From: Bradyrhizobium erythrophlei
GTDB taxonomy: Bacteria > Pseudomonadota > Alphaproteobacteria > Rhizobiales > Xanthobacteraceae
Direction: 5' to 3'
Assembly: GCA_900129675.1 (NCBI GenBank)
Contig: FSRD01000001.1
Span: forward strand, 547,501-611,500
Length of the DNA: 64,000 nt
The notes beneath the pieces are model-generated. The model had not been told where the DNA came from, searched no databases, and worked only from the letters and a program-made list of their open reading frames with translations. Both the position numbers and the translations under genes were made by a program. Below are positions 17,107 to 26,198 of this stretch, in pieces (the first letter of the stretch is position 1; the number at the start of each line of letters is the position of its first letter).

Positions 17107-18033
17107 ATGGATCTCAAGCAATTGCGTACGTTTCGCGCCGTGGCGGAGCTCGGGAGCCTCAGCAAGGCGGCGGACCGGCTTCGGGCCGCGCAACCTGCGC
17201 TCAGCCGGCACATCAAGCTGCTCGAGCACGAGCTTCGGATCGAGCTGTTCGTCCGCAACGGGCGCGGCATGCTTTTGACAAGTGCGGGCCGGATGCTGCT
17301 CGACCGCACCACGGGTCTGGTCCGTCAGATCGAGCAGGTGCGCGACGACCTGCAATCGGCGAGCGGCAAGCCGTCCGGACGCGTCATCCTCGGGCTGGTT
17401 CCGACGGTGAGCGCGGTTTTCTCCGGACGGTTCGCCCGCCGCGTCATCACGGATTTTCCGGATGTCTCGCTGCGCATCGTGGAAAGCTATGGCGGACATC
17501 TGGTGGAATGGCTGCACCGGGGCGAGATGGATCTGGCGATCACGTACGGCCCCGCGGTGGATCTGCATCTCCAGGTGCAATCGATCGGGCGCGAAGACAT
17601 CGCCGTGGTGGGGCCGCCGGGGTCGGGCCTCAACAAGAAGAAGCATGTCGACCTGAAGTGGCTGGTGAAGCAGAACCTGATCGTTCCCAGCGTTTCGCAC
17701 GGTCTGCGGGCCCTGCTGGAAAAGGCCGTGGCGCGGGAAAAGTTGACGCTCAACCCGCTGATCGAGGCCGATTCCTATCGCGCCCAGATCAGCCTGATGG
17801 AAGAGGGACTCGGCTACACGCTGCTGCCGCCCTCCGCCATCCGCGCCGAACTGGCGGCGCAGCGCCTGGAGATGGCGGCCCTCGTCAGCCCGTCGATGTC
17901 GCGCGAGCTCATCCTGGCATCGCCGATCGACCATCCGACGTCGATCGCCACGACAACGATCTCGACGCTGATCATGTCCGAAATCGAGCAGCTTTCGAAG
18001 AAAGGTCTCTGGAAGATCAGGATGACGGCCTAG
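17107..18033 (+). CDS. LysR-family transcriptional regulator
   Basis: A 308-residue LysR regulator. The N-terminal helix-turn-helix MDLKQLRTFRAVAELGSLSKAADRLRAAQPALSRHIKLLE is unmistakable, followed by the effector-binding fold (LGLVPTVSAVFSGRFARRVI, LIEADSYRAQISLMEEGLGYTLLP), closest in style to the CysB/NAC-like or CynR-like group. It is convergent with the split thiamine-diphosphate enzyme genes, a possible but unproven target. Confidence 0.94.
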   Translation: MDLKQLRTFRAVAELGSLSKAADRLRAAQPALSRHIKLLEHELRIELFVRNGRGMLLTSAGRMLLDRTTGLVRQIEQVRDDLQSASGKPSGRVILGLVPTVSAVFSGRFARRVITDFPDVSLRIVESYGGHLVEWLHRGEMDLAITYGPAVDLHLQVQSIGREDIAVVGPPGSGLNKKKHVDLKWLVKQNLIVPSVSHGLRALLEKAVAREKLTLNPLIEADSYRAQISLMEEGLGYTLLPPSAIRAELAAQRLEMAALVSPSMSRELILASPIDHPTSIATTTISTLIMSEIEQLSKKGLWKIRMTA

Positions 18034-18038
18034 CTTCG

Positions 18039-18062
18039 GCTCCGATTGAATCAGAACCGAAA
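18039..18062. repeat. Partial R3 core palindrome
   Basis: Imperfect palindrome TTCGGCTCCGATTGAATCAGAACCGAA between the LysR stop and the stop of the TPP enzyme gene. It resembles the hairpins at 40922-40955 and 43195-43238 and may act as a transcription barrier. Confidence 0.45.
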
Positions 18063-18071
18063 CCGGATTCC

Positions 18072-18671
18072 TCAATTATAAAGCGCGCTCTCGCCCAGGA
18101 CCGACCGCCGGAACCGCGTCGTCAGGATGACCCCGTCGGCCGGCGGCATCACAAACACCAGCGCCTCCGGATGGATCTTGATCTGCGCAAACACCGGTCC
18201 GCTTCCCTGATGCGCGAGATCGCGAATCCCGGTGACCTCGGCTTGCGTCCTGACCACCCGCGACGTCCGAATGCCGGCCGCGGCCGCCATCGCCGCCAGA
18301 TCCACGCCGGCGGCGGTGTGGGTCTTCTGCATGCCGGTTTCGCCGAAACGCTCGTTGTCGAGCACCGCGATCGTGAGATTCGCGGGCTTCTCGACCGCGA
18401 TGGTGGCCAGCGCCCCAATGCTCATCAGCATCTCGCCGTCACCGGTGATGACGAGCACCCTCCGTTTCGGCTGCGCCATCGCAAGCCCCAGGCCGATCAT
18501 GGAAGCGGCGCCCATCGCACCCCACAACGGAAAATTATTGGGGTGATCGCCCGCGGCCGAGACGTCCCAGTTCGGCGCGCCGAGGCCGGCGATCACGAGC
18601 AGATCGCCGCGCGCCCGCAACAGTTCATTGACGACGTCACGACGGTGAAGCAACGCATTCGGATGGGTCAT
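18072..18671 (-). CDS. Thiamine-diphosphate enzyme, TPP-binding (beta) half
   Basis: A 199-residue protein equal to the C-terminal PP domain of ThDP-dependent decarboxylases. The cofactor motif is complete: GDGEMLMSIGAL, then 17-18 residues to LDNERFGETG. It resembles sulfopyruvate decarboxylase beta (ComE) and the C-terminal part of phosphonopyruvate decarboxylase. The central transhydrogenase-like domain of acetolactate-synthase-type enzymes is absent. It overlaps the alpha-half gene by 4 bp, so the two chains are made together and should form one enzyme. The substrate is probably a small 2-oxo acid and cannot be fixed from sequence. Confidence 0.86.
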   Translation of the reverse strand: MTHPNALLHRRDVVNELLRARGDLLVIAGLGAPNWDVSAAGDHPNNFPLWGAMGAASMIGLGLAMAQPKRRVLVITGDGEMLMSIGALATIAVEKPANLTIAVLDNERFGETGMQKTHTAAGVDLAAMAAAAGIRTSRVVRTQAEVTGIRDLAHQGSGPVFAQIKIHPEALVFVMPPADGVILTTRFRRSVLGESALYN

Positions 18672-19243
18672 TTGCGGGCAAGCTCCTTGAAATTCTTGGC
18701 GCCGAGCACGCGCTGTCCGATCAGGACCGCCGCCGGCCGCCAGGTGTTGAACGCGAGGTTCGCAGCGCCCTGAACCGTCGAGGCGACCAAATCAGGCTCG
18801 TCCGCCCGCGTCACGATCACGCCCATCGCCTCCAGCACCGCGCGTGTCCCCTGCCCCATCGGGATCTGCCACGGGTTGAACTCACCCCAATCGCCGCGCA
18901 TCGTCACGATCATCAGCAGCGGCATGTGGCAGATGGCGGGAAGCGAGAGCATGTTGATGCAATTGCCGACGCCGCTGGACTGCAGCAGCAGCACGCCGCG
19001 TTCGCCGCCCAGCCAGGCGCCGGCCAGCATCGCCACGCCTTCTTCCTCCGTCGTCAGGGTGACGAGGCGGGTTTCCGGATCGGCCTCGAACGAGCGGATC
19101 AGGCGGCTATGGCCGGCGTCCGGCACCATGGCGACCTGCCGTACGCCCGCGTCCTTCAGCGCTCGGTAGACCTCGTCCGGCCATGTCGGCAGGGCCGGCG
19201 GGGATGACCCCTGGCCCCCGGTTTTTGCTCCGATATCTGCCAT
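18668..19243 (-). CDS. Thiamine-diphosphate enzyme, PYR (alpha) half
   Basis: A 191-residue protein equal to the N-terminal pyrimidine-binding domain of ThDP decarboxylases. The cofactor-activating Glu is in LVTLTTEEEGVAMLAGAWLGG; the LLQSSGVGNCINMLSLP segment is typical of sulfopyruvate and phosphonopyruvate decarboxylases. The start is ATG MADIGAKTGG with AGAGGGA upstream; a frame extending to 19423 has no domain support. Its stop overlaps the beta-half start (ATGA). Confidence 0.86.
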   Translation of the reverse strand: MADIGAKTGGQGSSPPALPTWPDEVYRALKDAGVRQVAMVPDAGHSRLIRSFEADPETRLVTLTTEEEGVAMLAGAWLGGERGVLLLQSSGVGNCINMLSLPAICHMPLLMIVTMRGDWGEFNPWQIPMGQGTRAVLEAMGVIVTRADEPDLVASTVQGAANLAFNTWRPAAVLIGQRVLGAKNFKELARK

Positions 19244-19604
19244 AAAACTGCATTCCCTCTTCGATTCGCGCGCCTGATCTGCGGCGAGAATAGGCCGTAG
19301 CCCCAGTGCTGCGAATATCAATGTCGGTATGGCTTCTATTGCAAATTTGAAAACCTCGGCACCGGCTGTACGCATCCGATATCGAGGCCGGGTGCGGAAA
19401 ATATTCACCGGTGCATACTGCAAATCATTAGCGAATTCTTAACGATGATATCTTTCCGCCGGACGGAACCGGCCCGAAGAACCATTTCAACACTGATCGG
19501 CCATAGGCTTTCCGTCAAAACGGCGCTCCTCCGGGGCAAGGCCTCCATGGCTTCCAGGCGGGCACCAGGGTTGGATAATGCTCGGACACGATTGCCCTGT
19601 GATA
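19244..19604. other. Intergenic region upstream of the split TPP enzyme
   Basis: About 360 bp. The part next to 19243 must hold the TPP operon promoter. It is less GC-rich around 19310-19450. From about 19525 a decayed reading frame begins to resemble the following pseudogene. No other feature is recognised. Confidence 0.4.
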
Positions 19605-19938
19605 GATTCGCGCCGCGCTGTCGCTTTCGCCGGTCGAGGCCGACGGTTGGATCTCGACCATCGCATACGTTCGCGACATCACCGCCGAAGCCGACCGTCG
19701 CGCACGATTGGCGCTGCTTTCAGAAATCGCGGACCGCACCAACCGCGCCGTCGTCGTCACCGATCCCGACCGGAGGATCGTCTACATCAACGCGGCGTTT
19801 ACAGGAATGTTACACCCCTGCGTCGAAACAGACGGGCAGCGAGACTTGCTGGCGGAACTTGGATGCGACGTCGTTCAGGGATTTATCTACGCGCGCGCTG
19901 TCACCTCCTGCATTCGGTCGCTGGCTGCTCGACCATAG
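19605..19938 (+). pseudogene. Remnant of a PAS-GGDEF-EAL type signalling protein, internally deleted
   Basis: From about 19607 one frame reads PVEADGWISTIAYVRDITAE, then RRARLALLSEIADRTNRAVVVTDPDRRIVYINAAFTGM, a PAC/PAS junction. Without a stop it jumps to CVETDGQRDLLAELGCDVVQGFIYARA, which matches the very end of an EAL phosphodiesterase domain. The middle of the PAS, the whole GGDEF and most of the EAL domain are missing. In-frame stops (TGA, TAG) lie just upstream, so no intact start exists. The best reading is a dead c-di-GMP enzyme gene that lost its central part. Confidence 0.72.
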
Positions 19939-20086
19939 TGCGGAGCGAGCGGGCGCGATGCTCAGGCGCGTCGGCCGATCCCTGGCCCGGCCGCCGTCGC
20001 CTCATGATGCGCAAGCGGGCGCCGGATCGCATCAGGCGGGCGTCGCCAACACTATTTAGGCAATGGTCGGCACTCCCGGCACGTGA

Positions 20087-20266
20087 TCATCCGATGTGCC
20101 ATCGGCCCTTGTGAATATCGAACTTGACCGAGCCTTCGCTCCGCATTTTCATCAGGAGCGTTTGGCATGCTTCCTCATTCGGAATATTGGCGCGCCGCAT
20201 CACCTCGAACACCTTCAGCGGCTTCTCGCGCAGCGCTTCCAGAATCTTCTCTCGCTCATTTAACAT
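20087..20266 (-). CDS. Small helix-turn-helix-like protein, 59 residues
   Basis: The frame begins with ATG at 20266, preceded by AAGGGG about 10 bases upstream, and ends with TGA at 20087. The protein begins MLNEREKILEALREKPLKVF and ends SVKFDIHKGRWHIG. The pattern helix (KILEALREKPLKVFEVMRRA), helix (NEEACQTLLMKMRSEG) and beta strand (SVKFDIHKGRWHI) resembles a minimal winged helix as in MarR/DprA-type wings. It is monocistronic, in an otherwise non-coding stretch. The function is unknown; codon use and the SD support a real gene. Confidence 0.68.
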   Translation of the reverse strand: MLNEREKILEALREKPLKVFEVMRRANIPNEEACQTLLMKMRSEGSVKFDIHKGRWHIG

Positions 20267-20529
20267 CGCTCAAACCCCTTTTGCTTTTCGACGGTATGGC
20301 GCACGAGCGAAAAATTGCAAGCGGTTAAAAGCAATTCGACTGCCGCAACACGTAAGGAGGGCTGGCCAACGGGTCCGCGCGAGGCGCGGCCCGATGCCAG
20401 ATTCCGGCGTAACCAGCCTTTTGTCATCAATGGAGGGCGACTATGCTTCGCTACCCCTGCGGGCCGATCCGATTTGCAGTCGGCCCGAATTTTACCTAGC
20501 GTAGCCGAAATGTTGGGACGAAAACTTCA

Positions 20530-21006
20530 ATGTCGGCCAATCAATCATCAGATATCGCCAGAGCATGTTCGGAATGCACGGCCTGCTGCGACGGCTGGCT
20601 GAGGATCACTGTCCGCGGGCAGGATGTTTCGCCGGGAAATCCCTGCCGCTTCAGTGTCGCGCACAAATGCAGCATTTACCAGGACAGGCCGGTGGATCCG
20701 TGCCAGCAATTCATTTGCGGGTGGCTTGCCGACAACAGTCCGCTTCCCGAATGGATGCGACCGGACAAGGCGAATTTGATTCTGCTTGCCTCAAACTTTC
20801 AGTGGCGGGGCGTCCCGGTCCATGTTGCCGTCGCCGTCGGCGCACGGCCGAAGGAGAAAGCGATCAACTGGCTGAAGGAGTTTTGTCGGCAGAGCCAGCG
20901 GCCGCTGATCTTCCAGACCGACGGCGAATGGATCGCGTATGGCCCCCCGCAATTCCAGACCGAAATGGCGGAGCGGCTGTCGAGCGGCAGGAATCCGTGG
21001 ACGTGA
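20530..21006 (+). CDS. YkgJ-family cysteine-cluster protein
   Basis: A 158-residue cytoplasmic protein. The N-terminal cluster ACSECTACCDGW and later NPCRF, HKCSIYQDRPVDPCQQFICGW give eight or more Cys in the pattern of the YkgJ family (zinc or iron-sulfur binding; function unknown). The rest is a small alpha/beta domain. It stands alone between the small HTH-like gene and the converging glycosyltransferase-like operon. Confidence 0.85.
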   Translation: MSANQSSDIARACSECTACCDGWLRITVRGQDVSPGNPCRFSVAHKCSIYQDRPVDPCQQFICGWLADNSPLPEWMRPDKANLILLASNFQWRGVPVHVAVAVGARPKEKAINWLKEFCRQSQRPLIFQTDGEWIAYGPPQFQTEMAERLSSGRNPWT

Positions 21007-21066
21007 CCGAGCGAGCCTGCGCGAATTGCGATCCGCGGAGCTCACAGCGAGCAAGGGTTTTCCAAA

Positions 21067-23295
21067 CTACTTGCTGCCGGGATTTCGTACCGCTTTGTCC
21101 AAAAACTCCTGGAGCGATGCGATGCAGTCAAGGTCGCGATAGATCCGGTGCTTCTGGTCGCGTATTTGGGCGGACAGTCGGTTTCGCTTCGCTACGTCGC
21201 GGCCGAGCGCGCCTGCAATGCCGACATATTCATCGACAGTCCGCGCGGTGGTCTCGCCGACCGCCATCATGTCAAGGATCGCCGCCGCATGGCGGCCGCG
21301 CATCATCGCGCCGGCCAATGTCACGATGGGAAGATCGTGAACGAGGCTCTCCAGGATCGAATTGCAGCCCGACCAGCCGATGCTATCCAGCACGACGTCG
21401 CATCGACCGATGGCGGCGACGAACAGATCCGGCGCAAGCCGGGGCAGGAAAACACAGTGATCGCCGGCGTTGAGGCCGGCGGCCTTGAAGGCGCGCTCAA
21501 GCCTATTTCGGAACAAGTCGGTGACCCCGCTACCGCCTCCGAATTCGATGAAAGCAAATTGGGAGTCGGGAACCTCCGTGGCAATGCGCGCGAAGACCTC
21601 GTCGAATTGCGGCAGGTACTTTGGCAACGATTGGCCGCACCAATAGACAACGGCATTTTCGCGCAGACCGAGCCTGGCCCGGTCGATCCCCGGCGGCGAG
21701 ACGTCCTGCGGTTCGACGTAGATCGATAGATTGGGCAACCGCACCAGTTTTTCAGAATAGTGACCGGCGGCGTCCGCGGGTTCCATGAGATCGCTGCTGA
21801 TGAAGTAATCGATGGTCGGAAATCCCGATGTGACCGGATGTCCCCAGGAAACGCATTGAACCGCGGCGAGCCGCTGCGCCGCGAGTTGCGCCGACACCTT
21901 GTCCATGCCGATTTCGGGAAAGATCAGAACATGCGGCGCGTCGTCGAGGACCGCGCGCCGCCACCCGTCGAGCGATAGCGGACCCTGCACGAAGCGGTCG
22001 CACATTGCTGCCGCCGCTTCGGTCTTGCCATCGCGTTCAGGGTTCGTGTAATAGCCGGAGACGTGAAACCGGTCACGGTCCAGCATTTTGAGCCATCCTT
22101 TGATCGGGATCTTCCAGTTCGAGTGCTGCCGGAAAAACCCGCTGACGATACCGAGCCTGATCTTCTCGCCCGGGCCGGGCGGACCCGGGAAAACCGGCGT
22201 CTGATATCTCGCAGCCATGATCCTGCTGACCAGCGCGCCGTAGCGGGCTTGCAGCTCGCGGTCGTTGCGGTCCTGATAGGGAAGATAGAACGGCTGATGC
22301 GACCCGATTGCCTCGGTGAGAGCGGTGGGGACGGCCGAGCGCTCCAGATTCGCGGACAGTTTTGCCAGCCGGCTGGCATAGGCCCCGCGCCGCTCGTCGA
22401 TCTCGGCCGCGTCCGCGTAAAGCGCCGGCAGCTCCGCCATGCACAAGGCGAGTTCGGCTTCGGCAAAATCCGGCCTGAGCGCAACCGCGCGCGCGAAATG
22501 CGCCCGCGCTTCCGCGATCCTGGTCTCGCCGCGCAGCGCGACGCCACAATTATAGTGCGCCATGAAGAAGTTCGGCTCAAGCCTCAACGCTGCCTGATAT
22601 TGCGCGATCGCTTCCTCGCGCCGGCCGAGGCTGCGAAGAATATTGCCAAGATTGTTGCGCACCCCGGCGCTGTCCGGACGCAGTGCGACCGCCCGCTCCG
22701 CATGGGCGAGCGCTTCGGGAAGCCGATCGCTGTTCTGAAGCAGCAAAGCCAATTGGAGATGGGCATCGACAAAGTCGGGGCGCAGCGCGATGGCGCTGCG
22801 ATAATGCTTCTCGGCGTCAGGCCGTTGACCGGCCAATTCGAGCACCGAACCCAGATTGAAATGCGCAAGCGGCGAATCGGGCGCGGCTTTCAGGACCTGT
22901 TCGAACTGCAAAAATGCTTCGTCGAGGCGCCCGAGCGACCGCAATCCGCGTCCGAGATTGTTGCGCGCCTCGATATATCCGGGGTTAAGCGCCACCGCGC
23001 GCTCGAAGCAGGGGATGGCGTCGGCAAACGCGCCATTGGCGGCGAGGACCACACCGCGGTCGTTGTGGGCCTCGGCAAAATCCGGATCGAGGGTCACGGC
23101 CCGGCCGAGCAGCGACGCCGCATCGGGCCGTCCGAGCTGATGGGCGACCACACCGTAGAGGTGAAACGCGCGTGCGTTGCCTGGATCACTATCGCAGACG
23201 GACTGGTAGAGCCGCTCGGCCTCAGCGAGACGGCCGGCGCGATGGTGCGCCATTGCGGCTGCGAGCGTCTGCTCTGAACGGCCCCCCGCGGTCAT
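21067..23295 (-). CDS. TPR protein with SPINDLY-type O-GlcNAc transferase domain (1)
   Basis: A 742-residue protein. About eight TPR units fill residues 10-290 (for example ALRPDSAGVRNNLGNILRSLGRREEAIAQYQAAL). A GT41-like catalytic region follows from about residue 375 (EKIRLGIVSGFFRQHSNWKIPIKGW) to the C-terminus, with QCVSWGHPVTSGFPTIDYFISSDLMEP, a UDP-binding-like CDVVLDSIGWSGCNSILESL, and a Rossmann helix. Such enzymes move a sugar from a nucleotide sugar to Ser/Thr of proteins. The acceptor protein is unknown. It is the last gene of an overlapping reverse operon that contains a second, longer paralogue. Confidence 0.88.
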   Translation of the reverse strand: MTAGGRSEQTLAAAMAHHRAGRLAEAERLYQSVCDSDPGNARAFHLYGVVAHQLGRPDAASLLGRAVTLDPDFAEAHNDRGVVLAANGAFADAIPCFERAVALNPGYIEARNNLGRGLRSLGRLDEAFLQFEQVLKAAPDSPLAHFNLGSVLELAGQRPDAEKHYRSAIALRPDFVDAHLQLALLLQNSDRLPEALAHAERAVALRPDSAGVRNNLGNILRSLGRREEAIAQYQAALRLEPNFFMAHYNCGVALRGETRIAEARAHFARAVALRPDFAEAELALCMAELPALYADAAEIDERRGAYASRLAKLSANLERSAVPTALTEAIGSHQPFYLPYQDRNDRELQARYGALVSRIMAARYQTPVFPGPPGPGEKIRLGIVSGFFRQHSNWKIPIKGWLKMLDRDRFHVSGYYTNPERDGKTEAAAAMCDRFVQGPLSLDGWRRAVLDDAPHVLIFPEIGMDKVSAQLAAQRLAAVQCVSWGHPVTSGFPTIDYFISSDLMEPADAAGHYSEKLVRLPNLSIYVEPQDVSPPGIDRARLGLRENAVVYWCGQSLPKYLPQFDEVFARIATEVPDSQFAFIEFGGGSGVTDLFRNRLERAFKAAGLNAGDHCVFLPRLAPDLFVAAIGRCDVVLDSIGWSGCNSILESLVHDLPIVTLAGAMMRGRHAAAILDMMAVGETTARTVDEYVGIAGALGRDVAKRNRLSAQIRDQKHRIYRDLDCIASLQEFLDKAVRNPGSK

Positions 23296-23322
23296 GACCC
23301 TGTTCCGAAACCAGATCCCCGT

Positions 23323-23643
23323 TCAGCGCCCGTCGCAAGACCGGTAGCGACCGAGGCCCAAATCTCGCTCGCAGGGACTTCCGTAGACCCAGACCGGCTG
23401 ATCGCAGGGCAGCGCGCGCGTCGCCCGAAACGGCGTATCGCAGGCGATGTTCTGGGCGGGATGCAGAACCAGCGTCGGGCCATCATACGGCACCGGCGCA
23501 ACCGGTTGCTGCTGGTATCGAACGACGTGCGCATGACGATGATGTCTTGTATAATTTTTTGGCGCCTTATAGGCATCGGCCCATCCTTGGCTGGTGCCGA
23601 ATGCCACCAAAGAAGCCAGCGCGACGACGATTCGCATCAACAT
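23323..23643 (-). CDS. Small exported protein of unknown function
   Basis: A 106-residue protein with a signal peptide (IVVALASLVAFGTSQGWADA), a His/Tyr-rich stretch (YTRHHRHAHVVRYQQQ) and four Cys in the last 50 residues (IACDTPF, ALPCDQPV, GSPCERD, RSCDGR) that could make two disulfides. Its start overlaps the upstream OGT-like gene by 7 bp and it ends 27 bp before the next OGT-like gene, so it belongs to their operon. I do not recognise the family. It could be a substrate or partner, but that is only inferred from position. Confidence 0.78.
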   Translation of the reverse strand: MLMRIVVALASLVAFGTSQGWADAYKAPKNYTRHHRHAHVVRYQQQPVAPVPYDGPTLVLHPAQNIACDTPFRATRALPCDQPVWVYGSPCERDLGLGRYRSCDGR

Positions 23644-26198
23644 GGTTGCTCTCCCTTATTTCCCGCAGCCGTCTCGATTGAAAATGCCGCTGGCCTCTCG
23701 CCGGAAAGCCAAGTCTGCCACATTCGCGCGTAGGCCGCCTCGATATTTCCCGTCAACCTCGGCAGATCGAACAACGCACATGTGTCGCGGTTTTCCTGCA
23801 AGGTTTGCCGCAGCGCGGCCAGGCGTTGCGGGTCACGCGCCAGCGCCAGCGCGGTCTGTTCATACTGTTCGAGCGATTGGGTGATCAATTCGGCCATGCC
23901 GGTCGCTGTCAGCAGGCTGCCGGCGACGCGGCCGGCGAAGGTGTCTCCACTGCAGGTGAGCACGGGAACTCCGGCCCACAGCGCATCGCTCGCGGTGGTG
24001 TGGGCGTTGCACGGCAAATTATCGAGAAACAGGTCGGCATGCCGGTGGCGCCCGAGATGCTCGGCTGACGGGACCACCGGGGCGAAGACCAGACGGGTGG
24101 GGTCGATGCCGCGATTGCCGGCTTCCGCACGCAGGTTCTGTTTCACAAGCTGGTTGGCCTCGAGCAGCCACAAGACGCTGCCGGGAACCGAACCCAGCAG
24201 GCGCATCCAGATATCGAAAAATGCCGGCGACAGCTTGTAGGAGTTATTGAAGCAGCAAAACACGAGGCCTTCGGCCGGCAGGCCACATTGCTGCCGCGAG
24301 GCGCCGGCGGCCACCTCGCGCCGCCTGTCGTTCACCTGGTAGCTGCAGGGAAGATGGACCAGCCGCTCCGAAAAGAACGGCTGCTGGCTGGCCGGGACGA
24401 CAAGGGGATCGGCGATGATGTAGTCGATGAAATCGGCCCCCATGGTGGCGGGGTAGCCGAGATAGCTCACCTGCACCGGCGCCGGGCGATGGGCCGAAAT
24501 CGCCGGCCGGGCGTGATGGGTATAGCCCTTGAGATCGATCAGGAGGTCGACCTGGTCGGCGTGAATGAGCCGCGCTGCTTCGCGGTGAGCCGCGGCGCGG
24601 ATGTCGACAAAGCGATCGAATCCGCGCGCCAGCCGCGCGCGCATCGGGCTGTTGTCGTCGGGACCGTAGGAATAGGCGAAAACCTCGAAGCGGTCGCGAT
24701 CATGGCGCTCGAACAACTCGGCCATCAGCCCCGCGGTGGCGTGCTGATGAAGGTCTCCCGAGAGATAGCCGAGCCGGATGCGCCCGCGCCCGACCGATAC
24801 CCGATGCGGGAAGACCGCGTCCGGCGGCGGCCTGATCGGCTCGATCCATTGCCGGGCGCAGACCAGTTGATCCCCAGCGGATGCCGGCGTCGAGAGCAGG
24901 TAAAACGGCGGGATGCGAACCCCTTGCCGCACCATGCCGAGCAGCTTCTCCTGATCGGCAGTGTAGTCATCCCAGGCGCAGGCCTGCGCGCGATGATAGG
25001 CGAGCTGGCTGAACGCATCGGCATAATCGGGACGAAGCCGCAACGCGTTGCGATAGGCCGCGATCGCCTCAGACAGATTGCCGAGCTCTCGCCAGGCGTT
25101 GCCGAGATTGTAAGATGCTTCGGGGAAATCGGCCCTGTGCGTCAAGGCCTGTTGGAACGCCACCTGCGCTTCCTCGAACCGGCCTTCCGCCAATAACGCC
25201 GTCCCCAGATTGTTGTTTGCATCGGCGTGATCGGGCATGCGCTCGAGCAACGCGCGGTAAAGATCGATCGCCTCGCTTGCGCGTCCGAGTTCCTGAAGCA
25301 CGATGCCGGCATTGTTGATCGCGTCGGTGTAATCCTTCCGGAGCTCGATGGCGCGGCCGTAATCCGCCAGCGCCGCTTCGAGTTTCGACTGCTGCTGCAG
25401 CACCGTGGCGCGATTGTACATTGCCTCGGCGTAGTCCGGCTGCAGCTTGACGGCATCATCGAAAGCCGCGAGCGCCGCATCGGGGAGACCCTGATCCTTC
25501 AAGACCGTTCCGAGATTGTTGTGAACGACGGCAATGCCGGGGTTGAGCGAAATGACCCGGCGATAGGCCGCTTCGGCGGCTTTCAGCTCATGCTGTTGAT
25601 GCAGCACACCGCCGAGATTGAACTCGGCCTCCGCGTAGCCCGGCCTGAGCGCGAGCGCGTCGCGATAGGCCGACGCGGCCTGGTCGAGCCGGCCCTGCAT
25701 CTGAAGCAGCACGCCGATATTGTTGTGGGCCTCAGCGTAGTCTTGCCTCGCCGTGATGGCGGACCGATAGGCTGCCATGGCTTCGTCGAGATCGCCTTGC
25801 TGCCTCAGCGCGTTGCCGAGCGCCAGGAAGGCCTCCGCGTATTTCAGATTGAGTTTGATGGCCTGCCGGTGTGCGGCGATGGCGTCCACCAGCCTGCCCT
25901 GCTGCTGCAACACCGATCCGAGATTATTGTGACTCGCCGGATAATCCGGCCGGAGCTCGATCTCTCGACGAATCAGCCGCTCGGCGCTTGTGAGATCGCC
26001 CTGCTGGGCGGCGATGATCGCAAGGTTGCCATGCGCCGCCGCGTTGGTGGGATCGATTTTCAGGACCGAAGCATAGAGCCGCTTCGCGTCTCCTATTCTG
26101 CCCTTGCGGTGAGCCGCCAGGGCATCTTCCAACAGCTGTTGCGGTGTCGAATGTCCCACAGCGTCGTTCGTTCTCAAGCCGAATCCAGCCGCATTCAA
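23637..26198 (-). CDS. TPR protein with SPINDLY-type O-GlcNAc transferase domain (2)
   Basis: An 853-residue protein. About eleven TPR units cover residues 20-410 (repeats such as YAEAHNNIGVLLQMQGRLDQAASAYRDAL). The GT41-type catalytic region begins near IRLGYLSGDLHQHATAGLMAELFE and includes DLLIDLKGYTHHARPAI, APVQVSYLGYPATMGADFIDY, LVFCCFNNSYKLSPAFF, and the UDP-site LFLDNLPCNAHTTASDALWAGVPVLT. These match the SPINDLY/OGT family more completely than the first paralogue does. Start: a TTG at 26198 overlaps the upstream stop (TTGA); a GTG at 26159 is an alternative. Likely cytoplasmic. Confidence 0.9.
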   Translation of the reverse strand: MNAAGFGLRTNDAVGHSTPQQLLEDALAAHRKGRIGDAKRLYASVLKIDPTNAAAHGNLAIIAAQQGDLTSAERLIRREIELRPDYPASHNNLGSVLQQQGRLVDAIAAHRQAIKLNLKYAEAFLALGNALRQQGDLDEAMAAYRSAITARQDYAEAHNNIGVLLQMQGRLDQAASAYRDALALRPGYAEAEFNLGGVLHQQHELKAAEAAYRRVISLNPGIAVVHNNLGTVLKDQGLPDAALAAFDDAVKLQPDYAEAMYNRATVLQQQSKLEAALADYGRAIELRKDYTDAINNAGIVLQELGRASEAIDLYRALLERMPDHADANNNLGTALLAEGRFEEAQVAFQQALTHRADFPEASYNLGNAWRELGNLSEAIAAYRNALRLRPDYADAFSQLAYHRAQACAWDDYTADQEKLLGMVRQGVRIPPFYLLSTPASAGDQLVCARQWIEPIRPPPDAVFPHRVSVGRGRIRLGYLSGDLHQHATAGLMAELFERHDRDRFEVFAYSYGPDDNSPMRARLARGFDRFVDIRAAAHREAARLIHADQVDLLIDLKGYTHHARPAISAHRPAPVQVSYLGYPATMGADFIDYIIADPLVVPASQQPFFSERLVHLPCSYQVNDRRREVAAGASRQQCGLPAEGLVFCCFNNSYKLSPAFFDIWMRLLGSVPGSVLWLLEANQLVKQNLRAEAGNRGIDPTRLVFAPVVPSAEHLGRHRHADLFLDNLPCNAHTTASDALWAGVPVLTCSGDTFAGRVAGSLLTATGMAELITQSLEQYEQTALALARDPQRLAALRQTLQENRDTCALFDLPRLTGNIEAAYARMWQTWLSGERPAAFSIETAAGNKGEQPC

